From assembly GCA_937915545.1 (NCBI GenBank), contig CALGIJ010000004.1, positions 248,001 through 312,000 on the forward strand: DNA of 64,000 nucleotides, read 5' to 3'. Origin of the DNA: an uncultured Desulfobacterales bacterium (GTDB lineage: Bacteria; Desulfobacterota; Desulfobulbia; Desulfobulbales; Desulfocapsaceae). Shown here one piece after another: positions 63,442 through 64,000 of the stretch. How positions within the stretch are numbered: the stretch's first letter is position 1; each line of letters begins with the position of its first letter. Made by a program: the position numbers and the translations under genes. The notes under the pieces are model-generated. The model did no database searches. It saw only the letters and a program-made list of their open reading frames with translations, and had not been told where the DNA came from.

Positions 63442-64000
63442 ACGACCATCCCTGGCCAGGCTCGCGCCTCTGCCCCGGCTGCGGCAGGCTGATCGGCGGC
63501 GACAATCGCTACTGTCCCTACTGCAAGCGGAGACAGCCGGCCAATGGCTGGCGGGGCTGGCTCTCCGCGGAGGGGGGAGACGACCCGAGCCGTATGGTGC
63601 GCCTGGTCATCGCCGCCAACGTGGTAATGTTTCTCCTCTCCATCGTCATCGACCCGCGCCTCTCGGGTTTCTCGCCCTTCGAGTTTCTCGCCCCCACCAA
63701 CCAGAGCCTGCTGGTGCTCGGCTCCACCGGCGCCCTGCCGCTGTGGCAGCTGGGACGCTGGTGGTCGCTGGTCGCCGCCGGTTACCTCCACGGCGGCCTG
63801 CTCCACCTTGTCTTCAACATGCTCGCCCTGCGCCAGCTGGCGCCGCTCTTGCTGCGCGAGTTCGGTACGGCACGCACCGTGGTCATCTACAGCCTGGCCA
63901 GCGTCGGCGGTTTTTTCGTCTCCGCCCTGGCCGGGGTGCCGCTGACCATCGGCGCCTCGGCGGCGGTCTGCGGCCTCATCGGCGCCCTGCTCTATTATGG
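63438..64000 (+). CDS. Rhomboid-family intramembrane protease with N-terminal zinc ribbon (partial)
   Basis: The frame starts at ATG 63438 and is cut by the window end after 187 residues. Two CxxC pairs (CPGCGRLIGGDNRYCPYC) form a zinc ribbon. Membrane helices follow, with HGGLLHLVFNMLALRQL (the His-rich helix 2) and TIGASAAVCGLIGALLYYG, where Ser in GAS is the likely catalytic residue. The catalytic His helix lies beyond the edge. Rhomboids cleave membrane substrates. Confidence 0.88.
   Translation, partial: MNDHPWPGSRLCPGCGRLIGGDNRYCPYCKRRQPANGWRGWLSAEGGDDPSRMVRLVIAANVVMFLLSIVIDPRLSGFSPFEFLAPTNQSLLVLGSTGALPLWQLGRWWSLVAAGYLHGGLLHLVFNMLALRQLAPLLLREFGTARTVVIYSLASVGGFFVSALAGVPLTIGASAAVCGLIGALLYY

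Overview
The window comes from a GC-rich, Gram-negative, sulfate-reducing bacterium, most likely a member of the Desulfobulbales or a related Desulfobacterota lineage. The strongest evidence is a complete dsrMKJOP operon (41941-47045), the membrane complex that passes electrons to dissimilatory sulfite reduction. LptD, MltA/MltB, SurA, RodZ, outer-membrane barrels and a PEP-CTERM protein show a diderm envelope. B12-dependent ribonucleotide reductase and several multiheme or Fe-S proteins fit an anaerobe.

Layout. 1-4.0 kb: 5' end of nrdJ (minus) behind a promoter with likely NrdR boxes, an OmpA-like envelope protein, a YrbL-like gene with an apparent frameshift, and a PAS sensor-like protein. 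4.4-9.4 kb: a chromate operon (chrB, HD hydrolase, MFS carrier, chrA, rhodanese). 9.5-12.8 kb (minus): an iron-uptake operon in which FeoB is split into two genes and the regulator is a DtxR-FeoA-FeoA fusion. 13.2-16.9 kb (plus): a tightly coupled, unfamiliar five-gene operon (methyltransferase, isoprenoid-synthase-fold protein, ABC permease, ABC ATPase, diheme lipoprotein). The feo operon and this five-gene operon lie between two copies of a 41-bp direct repeat, which is the 3' end of an enoyl-CoA hydratase gene. This suggests an inserted or rearranged block.

17.4-22.1 kb: a tetR/acyl-CoA dehydrogenase/enoyl-CoA hydratase operon, with a TetR palindrome over its start, then two flavin enzymes. 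22.1-25.3 kb is the gene-poor, lower-GC part: a PEP-CTERM gene, a decayed PEP-CTERM 3' end arranged tail-to-tail with it in an inverted repeat, a DUF309 gene between degenerate repeats, and tRNA-Arg(ACG). 25.4-27.8 kb: an RNase E/G with a long N-terminal extension and a structured leader. 28.4-37.2 kb (plus): envelope genes (lptD, mltB, mltA, SAM hydrolase, then three CsgG/FlgT-like secreted proteins).

37.2-41.2 kb: aroA, pyrD, pyrK (minus) and pilD (plus), followed by a flavodoxin-like protein. 41.9-47.7 kb: dsrMKJOP with an RsbRD-type gene just upstream. 47.8-55.0 kb (minus): Prc protease, a haem/sirohaem operon (hemA, HemX/CcsA-like protein, precorrin-2 dehydrogenase, methyltransferase) and a TlpA-like thioredoxin. 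55.2-58.5 kb (plus): surA, rodZ, recO and a small barrel. 58.5-60.1 kb (minus): a biotin-ligase-like protein with a lipoyl-fold partner. 60.4-64.0 kb (plus): cmoA, cmoB, a possible SLOG-like protein, a cupin and a rhomboid protease cut by the window end. Most of the window is core chromosome. The accessory parts are 4.4-9.4, 9.45-17.47 and 22.1-25.3 kb.
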